Below, piece by piece: positions 25,140 to 38,384 of a stretch of 64,000 bases of DNA. This DNA comes from Mactromeris polynyma (taxonomy: Eukaryota; Mollusca; Bivalvia; Venerida; Mactridae). The notes below the pieces were generated by a model that saw only the letters and a program-made list of their open reading frames with translations, did no database searches and was not told where the DNA came from. Each line of letters starts with the position of its first letter. Position 1 is the stretch's first letter. A program made the translations under genes and the position numbers. The DNA lies in contig JASFXZ010000003.1 in assembly GCA_032209605.1 (NCBI GenBank), forward strand, positions 34,684,762-34,748,761, read 5' to 3'.

Positions 25140-27060
25140 TTGGACGATATCGCTCAGGTACCGTCTATAGTAGTTTGAGAGGCATACAACACTTGGTTCC
25201 CGTTTTCAAAACCCAAAAAAGACTGAAAGCCGGTAACATGTCAAAAACATGTCCACATCCTAATTACTACGCAAACAAAGTAGTTCACCGAACGAAATAA
25301 TATCATAAACGTTTCAATAAAATGAAATGTTGAAAAGGTGACCTGCTGAAGTGGTTTGTGATCTAATTAGCTGTTATGTGGAGTTCAGATGGGGTTTAAA
25401 GCAATGTATTAATACACACGAGTGTGTTTAAAGTATTGGGTGTGCTCATCATAAAATTTAATGAAATAAAAATGTTTGTCTCTTTTATACTTTTTAAAGA
25501 TGGTTCATTCTTGTACTTTATTCATGAAGTACTTACTAAATGTATATCTTGTTTTATTCCTTATTAATTTCATAAATCGTCATCGCTTTGTAAAGTGCAT
25601 ATTTTAAGGGCGTCGACTGTTTTCGTTTAGTACAGATTCTTAATTTTCGTCGGTTGGAGAAACTGCGTGACAGAAATGCAATCTGACGAGTACCCTACCA
25701 TACCGGTTCTCAATACTTAAAATGCCAGGTTAGCGCTATAAACGCGATAAATTCGCTAAGCGAACGCACGTAGAAGAGTGTACTCGGGTTCAGACTGCGT
25801 TTAACCTTGGACCAATATATACACTCGGACCCAAAATATCTCCCCAGACAGCTGTCAAAACAAAGAAAGCAATAAAACCCCGGTTGATCTACACAAGTTG
25901 TTGATTAGCAAGGCAACTAACCAATTTTTATAATGTAATCCCTTTGATTTTTAAAACAATACCGCACTCGTGTCATACTGAACGGAATGTGATATTGACA
26001 GTTTTCATCATGATTAGCGGCGGCGAAAATGAAAGAATATGAAATATTTGAAAGATCCTCTGATCTACAGAAGTCCTTGAAATATTTTCTCTGATATGTT
26101 AAATTCTGAGTATGACTGTGGCAGAATGTAACATTTGACCTACTTAAATATTTTGTTTACCAGTGAAGCAAATTGAAACATTGCCAGATGTCTGTAAATT
26201 CGGTCACAGTGCATATTTGTAGAAAAGTCGTGTGTGGTGAAAATCTTTATGTTTGTTTATGCGCTATTTTTTGATAAAGTTTAAATATAAACACCATCAT
26301 TTTACACATGCTTTCAATAGATAAAATATTGATGTTTAAAATGGAATAATTAAAAGTGAGTGAAAACGCGTGATCATGGTAATACGATTAGGGCGTGAAA
26401 TCGAGTGAGCATGGAGTAAAGGGTTAAAGGATATATATAAATCGATGATAAGTGATTACTGTTGTTGTTGTTCTTTATTGCGATTTATCGTAGATATGGT
26501 CTCGTTGTGCACGACTACGAAAATTATCGGTGTCATCTTTCTACGTATATCTCACTCTGTGATTGGAAAATTAATTGGAAAATACCCCACTACAACAAGA
26601 TAACTCATAACCTATGGCAAGCTAGTGTTATCATAACTGTATGCCTGGCCACACTGATTTTACTCTAAGTTCGTACTGATATAATTTAATATGTCATTTT
26701 ATAATTAAATATTCACAAACGTTACATCTGATATCTTTGTATTTCATTTATTTACAATCGTGACAAACATTTCACTTATTTTACAATTTTAAGGTTCTAC
26801 CATTATACTGACCATTTTCTTTATTTCGGTTTGAAAATCTAGCATTTCTTGAATAAGTCGTATTTAACATCTCTTGGCATTTTTGTCTTGTGTTTTATTT
26901 TTATTCCATATTCCATGCAAACCATCTTACCTATTTACACATACTTGGATATTATAAAACTGTTTAGTTACAAAACGGAAACTTGTATGCAACGAATTGC
27001 CAGCTTGGCTGCAGAGACGAGTGGTACCGTCCCACAGCACTTTTGTGCTTTGATTAATCT
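25140..27060. other. unit-2-specific insertion, GC-richer in part
   Basis: Units 1 and 2 align up to about 25140 and again from about 27060, so roughly 1.9 kb here has no counterpart in unit 1. The part at about 25590-26160 is visibly richer in G, C and CpG (for example GTTAGCGCTATAAACGCGAT and GCTAAGCGAACGCACG). Open frames of 68-73 aa at 26462 and 26849 show no motif. No terminal inverted repeats were found at the edges, so the mechanism of insertion is open. Confidence 0.5.
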
Positions 27061-28970
27061 ACTATCCTAAATTACTTTTGGTATTCACTTTTAACAATTC
27101 CTGATCAACCCATCTACATAGATGTTTGTCCTCATAACTTCTCAACTACCAGTATGTGTGTTGGTGTTTACACATGACATCTGTTTGTGGTGACAGTGTC
27201 TTTTTTTAATGATATTATTGATTGCATGAAAATTGCATACTACCAAAGCATTAATTAAGATAAGAAAACTAGTTTTATGCCAAACCTTGTCAAGCAGTGA
27301 AATATAATTCATGAAAAGTATATTCCATAATGAGAATTTTATCTCGAACGTCATGGATTGAACACTTGGCCAACTTAGTTCATAAATCAATGTTAGTCTG
27401 CATATTATGCTATGACATATTATTGGTATATCGGTAGCCATAACTTACTGGATTTGTTCTTAGGTGGCATTGCGCAAATACAACAGTGTAATGCCACAGG
27501 CATAACAATATGTAGTGCACTGATATGCATGCACTGGTGTGTTGCCATTTAAATTTCGTTCGTTATTTATCATACAGCGCTATAAACCATGTACCACATC
27601 CAATTTGCAAGAGTGCGGAAATGTGTTCGTTCTGACTATGTAGCTATTACATCAAATATTACAATTAACTGCTTGTCAACGAAACACATTTGCATATCTC
27701 AGTTCGCAATGTATAAGGTGTGATTATGTTTAACTTATGCAGCAGTGTAATGTTGGTGCTTTGTTATTCACAGCGGTATACGCTTGGAGAAACACTTTTT
27801 ACTATCTTTAAACGTTACCAAATAACATAAACATAGCAACATAGCACAAACATAAATATTCACGGACATGGTTTTTAATGCTTGATTTAACTTTGTTTTG
27901 TCTCGTATGTCTGGAGATTTGTTTATTGAATCGTTTAAAGTATTGTTATAGATGGACCGTACCTATTTCTTCTTTATCTATTAAATTAACAATGAAACGA
28001 CAGCACTAAAACGGCTGTAAAATCAACCCATGGGTGAACCATAGGCATAATTCAAGAGTATCTTTCAGTTTCGATTCCTTTTCTGATCTAAATTAGCTAC
28101 TTCGGATGCATGATTATGTATTGAACGGAATCTTTATGGAAATGAAACAACGGAGCAACATGAGACTAGCACTAACACTCACGATATTTCAACAATCTTC
28201 GATATATACCATTTATTAAATATATGAATATTCAATTAACAATCGGCAATAGATAAACGAAAGTTTAGACCAACTATATCGGAGAAAATTAAGTTCATCT
28301 CGGTTATACTATTACCAATCAAAATGCGTTAGATTCTTATGATGCGATAAAAAATCAACAAATCATATTTCAGGCATAGAGGCAATTGCAAATATACCAT
28401 TTGTAGAATGTTAATTGAATGGTGAAAAGAAGACAGTGATCGTATTGCTCGTACAATCTAACGTAATATATATAGGAGAATTATTCCAGAAGTTCCTACA
28501 TTTTATTTGATACATATATTTTATCGTTCGCTATAATAAATATATTGTTGTAGTTTATATATGAGAAAGTTGAAAGTTTACTGTTAAATAAATGTATATT
28601 GAGACAAGCAATAATCTCATGAAATCCTGTTGTAAAATGTATCTTAGAAACACTCATTGCAGAAGGTGGGACGTTTTTTAGTATTTAACTCTCAATCAAC
28701 AAATTACATGAACTAATTTGTGTCATAAAACGTGTTTAAAATATATATTTGGGATATTTGAAATAACACGAGTTAGTAAAGTTTCATATTGAGAAATTGA
28801 GTTTAAAAAGGATAAAACTAAATTTGTCATTTTCAGAAAAGGGGGAGGTTAACCACCACAACTTACATTTTACTATGATAGATCCCCAATAGTTAATAGG
28901 TAAACTTACCTCGGAGTAGTTTGTACCTCGGTTGGTTTCTTTAACTGAGACACATACGACTTTGGCTAGT

Positions 28971-29480
28971 CAAAGAGAAGGAATAAGTTGCTACAGGGAA
29001 CGCCACATACATAAGACAGTGCCTCCCCACAAAGACCTCCGGGAAAGCAACAATCCATAAAACATAAGGAACTTGGTGAGGTTAACGGTTGCATACGTTA
29101 GGGAACAGAGGCGCAAGGAATGGCCTGGCAGACTATGATGAATAACTAGGAGAATCAAAGAGGACAAACAGTGAAGGGGGGATTAATTGATAGAAAATAA
29201 TACAGGACAAGTCAAGACAGCTGTCAACAATAGGCCGAAACTAGGCAGAAAATAACCTGAAAACTATATAAAGTTAAAGAATTACACAGGGGAAAGGGAA
29301 ATATAAAATACATTCAAACACAGAAAGAAATAATAACCAAAAAGCGAATTACAGTCTTGGAACGGTAAATCGATTGCACGGCTAGCCATACTCGCACTTA
29401 ATCGCTATATGGTCCTTGATTTCCAACGTATACACATAAATTGACTAAGTAAGCAGTTTGGAACAAGATAGAAATTGTCG
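28971..29480 (+). repeat. R1 dispersed repeat, long copy
   Basis: It contains GCTACAGGGAACGCCACATA, GCCTCCCCACAAAGACCTCC, AATGGCCTGGCAGACTATGA, ACAATAGGCCGAAAC and CAGTCTTGGAACGGTAAAT, then ATATGGTCCTTGATTTCCAA. It agrees with 34819-35355 over most of its length but no TTCTG tail is visible, so its 3' end is either truncated or decayed. Confidence 0.8.
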
Positions 29481-32264
29481 ATGGCGTTAAATGATGTAAT
29501 TAATGTATGTACAGATATGCCATGGCGTCAAAACAGAAACGGACGCTGGTAGAAAGAAGCTGGAAAAGAAGGGTTAAGTATTACATTGTACGTAAAAGAC
29601 CATGTTGAAGGAGATAGAAAACACACCACGTAAACAAACTTGGGCATCTTTGGTTAATTAAGAGACATTATGTAGATTATGATTTTATAAAGCTTGGATA
29701 GCACTAGGTGCTTGAAATACAAATCAGTTTAAGTATACGCTAACAAAGATTTAACGTAATATTTGTTCATGATTGAACTGAGAGATTGAACGATGCAACT
29801 AGAGCTATTTTTATAAACATTTTGTTGTTTTTAATTTCAACCATATTTAAAGCTTCTAAATATCAAATCATATAGCATTGCATTTGCTAAACAAAGACTA
29901 TATAATCCTCTCACGTAATAAACATCGAAACTGGTCTTTGGAGTAGAACACCGCAGATCTTAGACACTGCCCTGAATGTAACAAGTTAGGGGATGAATTT
30001 CACTTTCTTTTTGAACGAACATTATACGAGTCAAGTAGATATATTCATATCACACCTCACTACCGTGTTATATCAAATAAACCAACAAATAAAAGTAAAC
30101 GTGCTCCGGCGTCCTTTTGTTTCGTTTTGATAAGGAATCAGCGTTAGGATTGATTTAAACACAACACTCCAATGTTTATTATATACAATACATAATAACT
30201 CAGCTGTTGTCCATATTCCGTGTTCCTATAAGGATACAGCCTTAGAGTTAATACACGCATTTACCATAAATTATTATGTGTTACTATAAATGAAATAATA
30301 TATTACTTGTAATCAACATAATTATGCTCTTGAAAACAATCACTTAACGTAAAAAGAAAAATTTCTTATTTTACACAAGTAATATAAATAACTGTTTTTT
30401 TTAATGAACATTTTACTAAGGAATTTTTATTTATTTTTGTTCGATTACAAAGTCCTTTGATGAGCAAAGTTCAATAATGTAATTATTCAATTTAAACCGA
30501 CTGTCGCCTATTATGTTAATGAAAACTGTTCATGAGTTTATTTTGAGCATGGATCATTATGGTCTTTTTCAAACTTGTGTTGTGTATAACTATGTTGTGA
30601 AATAAAACATATCATTACTAGCCAATTCTCAATTAGTAGCTTACATGCACTAACCAAGTACTGTGCTATAGTGATTCAGCATTTAGTTCACCAAATGCAT
30701 GTCATCTTAAAATACAAACATAAGCAACAACATTATGCCACAAGGATTTTATGTGTAGCAATTTATTCATGGAAAGCTGCGATATGCACTGTATAATACT
30801 TAATATCAGAAATACATTAAGATAAAGCAGCCAGTCGATCGTTTTAGTTCATGCTTGAAATCCATATTCTGCTATTATTCAAATTCCGAGTGCGACATTG
30901 GACGTAGAGATTGGATAAAAGAATTAAAGTGCATTTCTTAGACATGGCGTGCGGCACATTTGTTGTATGTCAACATTTTTGGTTCGATTGATAGAAACAT
31001 AATTAAAGATAGAATTTTATATTTCACGAGTTCTGTCAAAGTATTTAATGAAAGGGAATCTAACAAATTGCACTATTCGTTTTAATGCTTCTAATATATT
31101 TCAGAATATACCAGTTGGAACAACACGATGCTTTCATACCTGCCGATACCCGTTATATTGCTATGAATCACGCATCTGTACTTGAAAATGTTGTCTATGG
31201 GTTTGAATATTACGTTCTCATGAGAAAAAAATTAAACACAATATGACATTTAAATATGAAGACAGTAATTCAATGACAATGAAATATAAGTGTAGTTGTA
31301 ACATTATAATTATTATACGTAATTGTAAGTAGGAAGGAGTTATATTCATTTTTTACTTTATAACACGCGCTTAATGAGCAACACTCTCTAAAACACAATA
31401 ATAATTTAATGATGACAGTCAATCAATAACAATGAAATATATTTTAATATTGAAATATTTCGAGTGATATTTCATTTTCTATTAAAATTTTCATTTGAGA
31501 ATAAGTTTACGTTTTATTAATAATCAATTCAAACGCAACTAATGTATAGGCAAACGTTACTTATCCACTTACAATAATTACACACTCTTACATATATTGT
31601 ATACTGTTCATGACTCGTCTTGTTTTAACGAGTACCACTGCGTGATTTATAAATACTCTCTGTAGAGATAATGAAGCTGAACGTGTTCGGTTTTTCATAA
31701 CGATAGTAATCATGCGCCGTGAGAAAAGTAAGAATCTCCAACGACGTCAGAAATAGGCTAGAAAACACAATGTAAATATTCACATTTTCGTTTGTAATAT
31801 GGTTGAAAATAATGAGGAAAAATAAAATGTTCAAACGTTTATACATAAAATAAGCACATATGTACATGAATACGTACGTATATAGTTACTTAAGCAATTT
31901 TACATTGGATTCCATATGATTGGCAAACTCAAACGGTAGTCCTACTGTAAAATACATCCTAATCTTTTGAATATGATTGGAATACCTAGAAAAATTGTAA
32001 ATTAAAATTCGAGTTAGGTATTTACTGATTTGAAATTCGAGTTTTTAGCGGATTGGGAAGTAATTTAAATCATTTATGATTGGAGCAATTATAAATTATT
32101 ACATTTATACAATTTGCATATTTTTTCAATTCAATATTTAGCTTCCTGAAATAGTATGTCTTATTGCATAAATTTTTGTTTTGTTACTAAATATAGTAAC
32201 AAATGTCCACTGTACATAAACGTATACGGACAACGTAAGGCCAATATCAATGATCATGTGACCT

Positions 32265-32520
32265 GGTGTGACGAATATTAGCCTGGGGTCCTGGCTCACT
32301 GATTGCTAACGCTGTCAGTATACCGACGCGGAGCAATAGGGGGTTTGGCCAGGATTCCAGGCTATGACGAATATCGGATATTTGGCATACTTCTGGGTCA
32401 TTCGGAAATCCTCGGCCAACTACGTCAGGTGCCTCGGATGTACGTTAGGCACTACTTTCGGAAATACCATTCGAATGTCATGAAACAAGATGGCGGCATG
32501 CCGACGCTGGAGTGCTGATG
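32265..32520. promoter_or_regulatory. CpG-rich island with YY1-like site
   Basis: In otherwise AT-rich DNA this 250-bp block is GC- and CpG-rich. It holds an imperfect inverted repeat, AGCCTGGGGTCCTGGC at 32280-32295 against GCCAGGATTCCAGGCT at 32348-32363 (14 of 16 paired). It also has a direct GACGAATAT at about 32270 and 32366, and AAGATGGCGGC near 32489-32499, which matches the core-promoter YY1 motif. It could be a promoter, the 5' part of a mobile element, or a relic of either. No coding exon is recognised; the 71-aa open frame has no motif. Confidence 0.35.
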
Positions 32521-33834
32521 AATGTAATAGTTAAGCTATATGAAGACTGAAATATGTGAGTTTTAACTAGAAATGACAACGATAATCCATCTATTACGTG
32601 AATTTATCGAAGTTATTGAAATTATAAATCCGTTTTACGAGAACTATTTCTTGACCGCACAAAATGTTGAGTTTTGCTACATAGGGCTCCGCCTTACATA
32701 CACGAGAGTGTGTTATCCGAGTAACGAAGTGGTACGGAAATACCCGAAATCCTACGAACTCTTGTTGCAATATACTGTTTACATGTACATGATAATAACA
32801 CCATTAAAACGTTCTATCCATCACGATGAATAAGTTTCCTGTGATGTGATCATACATCAGACATTGTTTCTTAGCATGGAAGGAATTCTCTAAAAGCATT
32901 CTTCCATACTTCGAATGTATCAAATATCGGTGGTTCTAGATGAAAAAATTTACATAATTATGTAAAATGGACATTCCAGCAAATAGATGGTTATTTCAAC
33001 CACTGAAACGACGGAAGCTTGTGTAATAAAACGATAAACATAAATGTTGAGTATTTATCGTAATGCCGAATTTACTATGTTATTTGAGGATAATAGCTAA
33101 TGATAGAGGTGGTGGAATACAGATAATGGTAAGCATTGTTTCATATGTATATATACACGAGTTAATCATAGACAATGACGCAAGTGATACAGTCAAACCA
33201 AACAAAACGCATTAACACTGGTTAGCATTTAAACGATTACTTAACGCACCCCAAGACTATACCTTTGATGTATATTAACAACGCTAAGTGTAGTTTTGCC
33301 TTCAAGATATTCGGTTGAAGGTGCAGTTCAAATATAAATATAGCTAATGCTTGAGTGTTATTGCATTTTCTTTATTCCTGCTGTTTTTGTTTTTGTTGTT
33401 GTTGTTTTATTGTGGGTCGACTTTTAATTTAGCATTACAGTTGTATGTATTAATGAGTGTATTTTTCTCCAGTAGTCATTTAGCAGAGTGTCCTTTCTTT
33501 CGTATACATTTAGCGCAGTAATCTTGGTAATTGGTTACCTTTTAATCAATGGGATAACTTCCCATGCATCAAATTAAATTGCATGTCTTATGAAAGGCAT
33601 CTGTCTGTCGAGGAGGCTTGATCGAGACTCGAATCGAGGCTGTCTGCGTAGAGCAACCAATGGTTAATTAAACAACACTGATGGATAAGTTGACTTGTTG
33701 AACAATTTTAAAATGCTCATGATGATTATGTTTAGCTTAAACCGTTTTATAGAACACTGTATTTGAATGAAGGTCGTACAATTTATAGTTATTACCCTAA
33801 ATTACTTCTTTCTGATTGACCATTACTCGCCCAA

Positions 33835-33955
33835 ATTTAGGACTTGCGAAATTAATAAGAAACCCCGCTCAACACGAATATCGACACACGACATTTGGCT
33901 CTGAAGTCATATGCTGTACCCCTGGACCACTACGCCTCCCTTATGATGATTAATC
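33835..33955 (-). repeat. tRNA-derived SINE head, antisense
   Basis: On the minus strand, TAGTGGTCCAGGGG (about 33919-33932) fits an A box and GTGTCGATATTC (33876-33887) a B box with tRNA-like spacing. It starts AAGGGAGGCGTAGTGG, like the antisense element at 39990-40112 (AAGGGAGGTATCGTGG), so the two probably belong to one family. Confidence 0.6.
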
Positions 33956-34818
33956 AATGTGTATAGCATTGTCAAAAACACTTTATCGACATTCAGCTTG
34001 AAAGCACGCACTTGAATTGCACGCATACATACAGCTATAGACTGTGACCAGTCGCCGTTTCTACGGTATCGAGTTTCCTGTGATCATTCGATGAAGGTGA
34101 TTAAATATTGTAACAAAGATAGCAAACGTTAGTCTTCAACCCAGTCTAGTGGAACTCGTAGCGTAAACACAATTGGAGAAAAGTGCGTTTTACCATGCAG
34201 ACAATTCCTGATCGAAGCAAGAGCCTCTTTAAATGCAATCAATAGCTGTTTATACAAAACAACAGTGATTGGATCTTAATGTATGTAAAGATTAGAGAAA
34301 CAATTACATAAATGCATATACATTTAGTTTAACTTTCCCATTAATATTTTATGTTCTTTTGTTAATCAAATCAATGATATTACAATGGTTCTGTTCTCGA
34401 GTGACTTCAAGATACAAACTACAGATGTCTGAAGCTGTAGTACAATGTCAGCAGTATAGATAAAGGCGCCAGCCGTAATGTTTTGCGAGCAGAACTGTTT
34501 TAAACAAGTAATTATTCGTCCAATGCCGACGAAAAACAATGAAGGCACACTTTGTGTACGATTAAAATGATGTTGTATTCACTTGACATAATAATAGTAT
34601 GATTGGATACATAGACCTTGTTTTTGGACCGTGAGGTCTGAATCAAGTAGATGCAAGAAGTTGAGTTCCACTGAATTACTGAAAACAATCCAATAAAGGA
34701 TCGTTTTTTGAAAGTAAACTATTCACAGTATAATCATTTGTGACGTTAAAAAATGTTGAATCACATTCCCCACCAACAAACGAAATTACCATTTCTTATA
34801 CAAATTGTAATGTAGTAA

Positions 34819-35355
34819 AAGAGAGAGAATAAGTTGCTACAGGTAACGCCACATACATAAGACATTCCTCTCCACACAGATTTCCGGGAAAACAACTGTT
34901 CATCAAACAAAAGGCGTTTGAGGAGGCGCAAAAGGGAACAGGGGCGCAAGGAATGGCCTGGCCGACAATAAGGGATAACTAATGAGAATCAAATAGGACA
35001 AACAGGGGGGATTTAATAGATGGAATACATCACAGGCTAAGTCCAGACAGTTGGCAACAATAGGCCGAAAGTGACGAGAACATAACATGGACACTATGTA
35101 CAGTAAAAGAACCGTACAGGGAGGGAAAACCCAACATACATCTTAACATAAATAGAAATAATAACCAAACAGCGATTTGCAGCCTAGGAACTGTCGGTAA
35201 AAATACTGGGGGAGGGGAATATCGATTTAACACCAAGCTAGTCTCACACTTAATCACTATCTGGCCAACTCTATGTTCACATGTCATTGCATTTCTTTGT
35301 AATCTGTGAAAGGTCTAATAAAGGCTTTGTTTTGTTCTGTTATGTTCTGTGATGT
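34819..35355 (+). repeat. R1 dispersed repeat, fullest copy with TTCTG-type tail
   Basis: This is the longest R1 copy. It runs from AGAGAGAATAAGTTGCTACA through CTCCACACAGATTTCC, TTGAGGAGGCGCAAAAGG, CGCAAGGAATGGCCTGGC, ACAATAGGCCGAAAG, GCCTAGGAACTGTCGGTAA and TTAATCACTATCTGGCC to CTAATAAAGGCTTTG, then a TTCTG-type tail (TTTTGTTCTGTTATGTTCTG). An AATAAA followed by a pentamer tail suggests a non-LTR retroposon or SINE 3' end. No A/B box was found at its 5' end, so it may be a 5'-truncated LINE fragment instead. Minus-strand open frames of 62-85 aa across it are not conserved. Confidence 0.8.
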
Positions 35356-36300
35356 TCCGTTACTCCACAAGAGCCATGCGTTCTACCAATCTACCATTAC
35401 GCCACCCAATTATAAACCGTTAGCATCTGCAACGTTGGCCAGTAATTTAATTAAGGTGGTGATTTGATTCTTTACGTAGAATAGCCTCTTTCATCGCAGT
35501 CGACAGGATGCTGTTTATTGGTGCACGGTACAAAATCAAACAGAACATATTGCTTCTCTTGTACGGACAAAATTCCAACATTATTATAAAAGTCTGCGTT
35601 GTTCATTTTTGCAGTCAAAATACAAATGTAATAGTAAGCCTAGCCAAGAAGTATTTCCAACTATAATCTGTTGAATTTACAAGGTTTAAGATCATGATAA
35701 CCGAGTCGAAAGTTAAAACTTCCCACATTTTCCGTACAACTCCCTTTGTACCATAAACTATTATTCATATTGCTGTGACGAAATCGACATTTCTGGGAAG
35801 ATGTAATCCATACACTGACAAGAAAAACTATATGCATAACAAATATTTTATTATGTTAAAAGTCAAAGACGGAAGTCGATTAATCATACATCACTTCTAG
35901 ATAATTGAAAGATATATTCATTCTGTAGCACCGTAAATATGTTTTCAATATCTTATCAGCGCAAGGAATATGCAATGTCAATGTTGTTATCATAGGACCC
36001 GCTGAGAAATATACGATTTAATCAGTAGCAAAACAATTGTACAAACAGTCTAACATTTACCACACGTTTGAAATCAATAAACAAAATAACCTTGACACTA
36101 TGTCAGGTTTGAGTGCAATCGCGATAACTGCAGTTTGGATTTGCGTCAAACTTGCTTTCAATTCCTGATAGTGAACTAATTTACGCAATGAGTTTTAAAT
36201 TACTTTATCAATCTAAATGCACTAAAACATACATATTACTCCGTCAATTCTGACAAACATAATTCATTCTAACAAAACAATAAAACGATATAAATCGGCA

Positions 36301-38384
36301 TGGAGCGAAGGCCGTTATTTAGTTATACAGACTTCCGGGTATATGTTTAGGCTATAGGTTTTAAAACTGGACCCAATTTTCTAGATATTGTACATGGTTG
36401 TCGCGAGAACACTAGCTTTATCTCGTGCAGCACTCATACCAGTCTGCATGATATAGTCTTCAGTATCGACTTCACTTTTATAATATTGTATCGTTATATT
36501 TGAAATTGTAACTTTATCCTTCACATATGAATCATAACCAATGAATCAAAAGTTAAAAAAAACTTCTTGATACATAAGAAGTTACCGATAAGTCATGCGC
36601 AGGTGTGCAAACAGTCGCAATGAAACAATTTAAATTATGGAAAATTGGCGATTGTTTTCAAATTACTTTGGTCAATGTGTATCCATTACGATTCATTATT
36701 TAGATTTTTTGCATTCATAAACAATCAGAGGCTTCGTCTTGAGCTTTTATACTGTCCGTTATTTCGATAAAAATGTTTATAATGTCATTCAAACTTCCAA
36801 TAAATAGATTTACGAGTAAACGAGGAACGAGTGTTTGGAAACTGATAGTCACGCGCATGTTAATTGTTTGATTACCTAACTTAATCTACACTAAATCATG
36901 GTTTAGCTTAAAGCGTACACTGTTTATTGCTGGTTTATTCAAATGCCCATCCTATCTCACTAAGAAATTAATTAGAGTCAAGTTTATGCAATTAAAGTCA
37001 TTCGGTACGCTCAATTGAATAATTTAACCCGAAACATGTACAGTCTTATTAGATAGGATTCTCCTGGAGCGACTTCTATAATTAATTAAGAATAAATATG
37101 TCCAGTAATAACAATGGTGCGTACGCTGACAATGTGTGACACTTTAATCGAAAACTCTGAGATTTCAGTCATATATGCGCTATTTTGCCCTAAGCATGTT
37201 AACAATAAAATAAAGCGCACATCTCGTCAAATACAAGTCTCAATCGTTTATTCAAGACGCACCGATAATCCATGTAAGTGTGGCATAGTATCGTGTCATG
37301 CTGTCCTTATCGTTCCATATTCTTGATTTGAGTTCGTTGATTAAGTCGTGTGGTGGACTTTTCATGTCTTGTTTAGTTCGGTCTTGTTTTTGTGTTCACT
37401 CCCTGTGACATGAAATGCACCTCTTGATCCGTCTTATTTTATATCATTCAGTGCGAGTTCCTCCTCCTTTCTATTGTTTGGAACTGTCTAGGGAAGTTAT
37501 AATTTGTGGCCTTTAGTATCCAATTATGCATCATATGGTTAAAGTATTTAAAAAATGTATTTCTGAAATAACGAGCTATTTAATATCCGTTTAACATATG
37601 GCACCATATATAAAAAGAAAATAATGACAACATTCCAATACCTGCACGAAGAGTGCCCCGCAAATATTGGGATTATATACAACTGATTATATTGGCAATA
37701 AACGCAAATTATCCCACAAAAAAGCCATTGGAATAACAATTAAGAATATCTGCGTTAAATTTCCATATGCCAATCAATCATTTTATTTGTTCTGAACAAG
37801 TGCTTGTGCACTGCATCGCCACAAAAAGATCTTAAGGTAAGCAGTCCACCATTGACATAATGTCTGCGATAAATGAAACAGTTGTTGTTTCAATCAATAT
37901 AATAATGCGGATGAAATTTGAAAATTTTATAATTTTTTACCGGTCCACAAAAAGATAATGGCCCGTTTTGTTCTCTGAAAAAACTTAATCATTTAAAAAT
38001 AAACCGATAAATGGAAAATCACATTTATTTTCTTAGTTCTTCCTATTTTCATATAGTGAAAACACCTTTGCACTAAACAGACTTGCAAATTTAAGAAAAT
38101 TCAGAAATATTCGAAAAATAATCATAACAAATGTTTTGGGCGGCATGTTTGTGTCAGAAAATATTTAAAATAAGGAATATATCATGCGAACATCAAAATA
38201 TTGACTATGTCAAAAAAAACAAATACATGTATCAGTTGGCCGTCATATTGTCTTTAATGAAAATTATTTGTAATGAAAGCATCAACTATATCCAAATTTC
38301 AGACACATGATTTAATTGGAATTCACAATTTTGCTTATTTCTTTCAAAAGTATGATTTATTTATGGCAAATGAAGTTCATTGTA
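36301..38384. other. gene-free stretch
   Basis: No gene or repeat recognised past the truncated end of unit 3. Open frames of about 63-70 aa at 37114 and 37548 have no identifiable motif. Confidence 0.4.

Larger units (their letters stand above)
19700..28650 (+). repeat. triplicated segment, unit 2
   Basis: This is the second direct copy, aligned to unit 1 through the anchors listed there. Its tail, 27.1-28.65 kb, matches 17.2-17.7 and 18.56-19.7 kb of unit 1 (GGATTTGTTCT then AGGxGGCAT at about 18576 and 27450; AATTTCG-rich and GGAAATGAAACAA segments near 19445 and 28138). Compared with unit 1 it lacks the 3.8-kb block at 11.4-15.2 kb and the 76-bp array, but carries its own insertions: a mariner-type MITE (21709-21890), an R3 copy (23110-23322), an R1 copy (23393-23590) and about 1.9 kb at 25140-27060. 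Confidence 0.85.
28650..36300 (+). repeat. triplicated segment, unit 3
   Basis: This is the third direct copy. Long matches to units 1 and 2 lie at 28711-28760, 30600-31210, 31690-31760, 32750-32930, 33340-33650, 34190-34510 and 35930-36300. Similarity stops sharply near AAAACGATATAAATCGG at about 36300, where units 1 and 2 continue for at least 800 bp, so unit 3 is truncated on the right. Its insertions include two R1 copies, a CpG-rich island and an antisense SINE. Confidence 0.8.
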
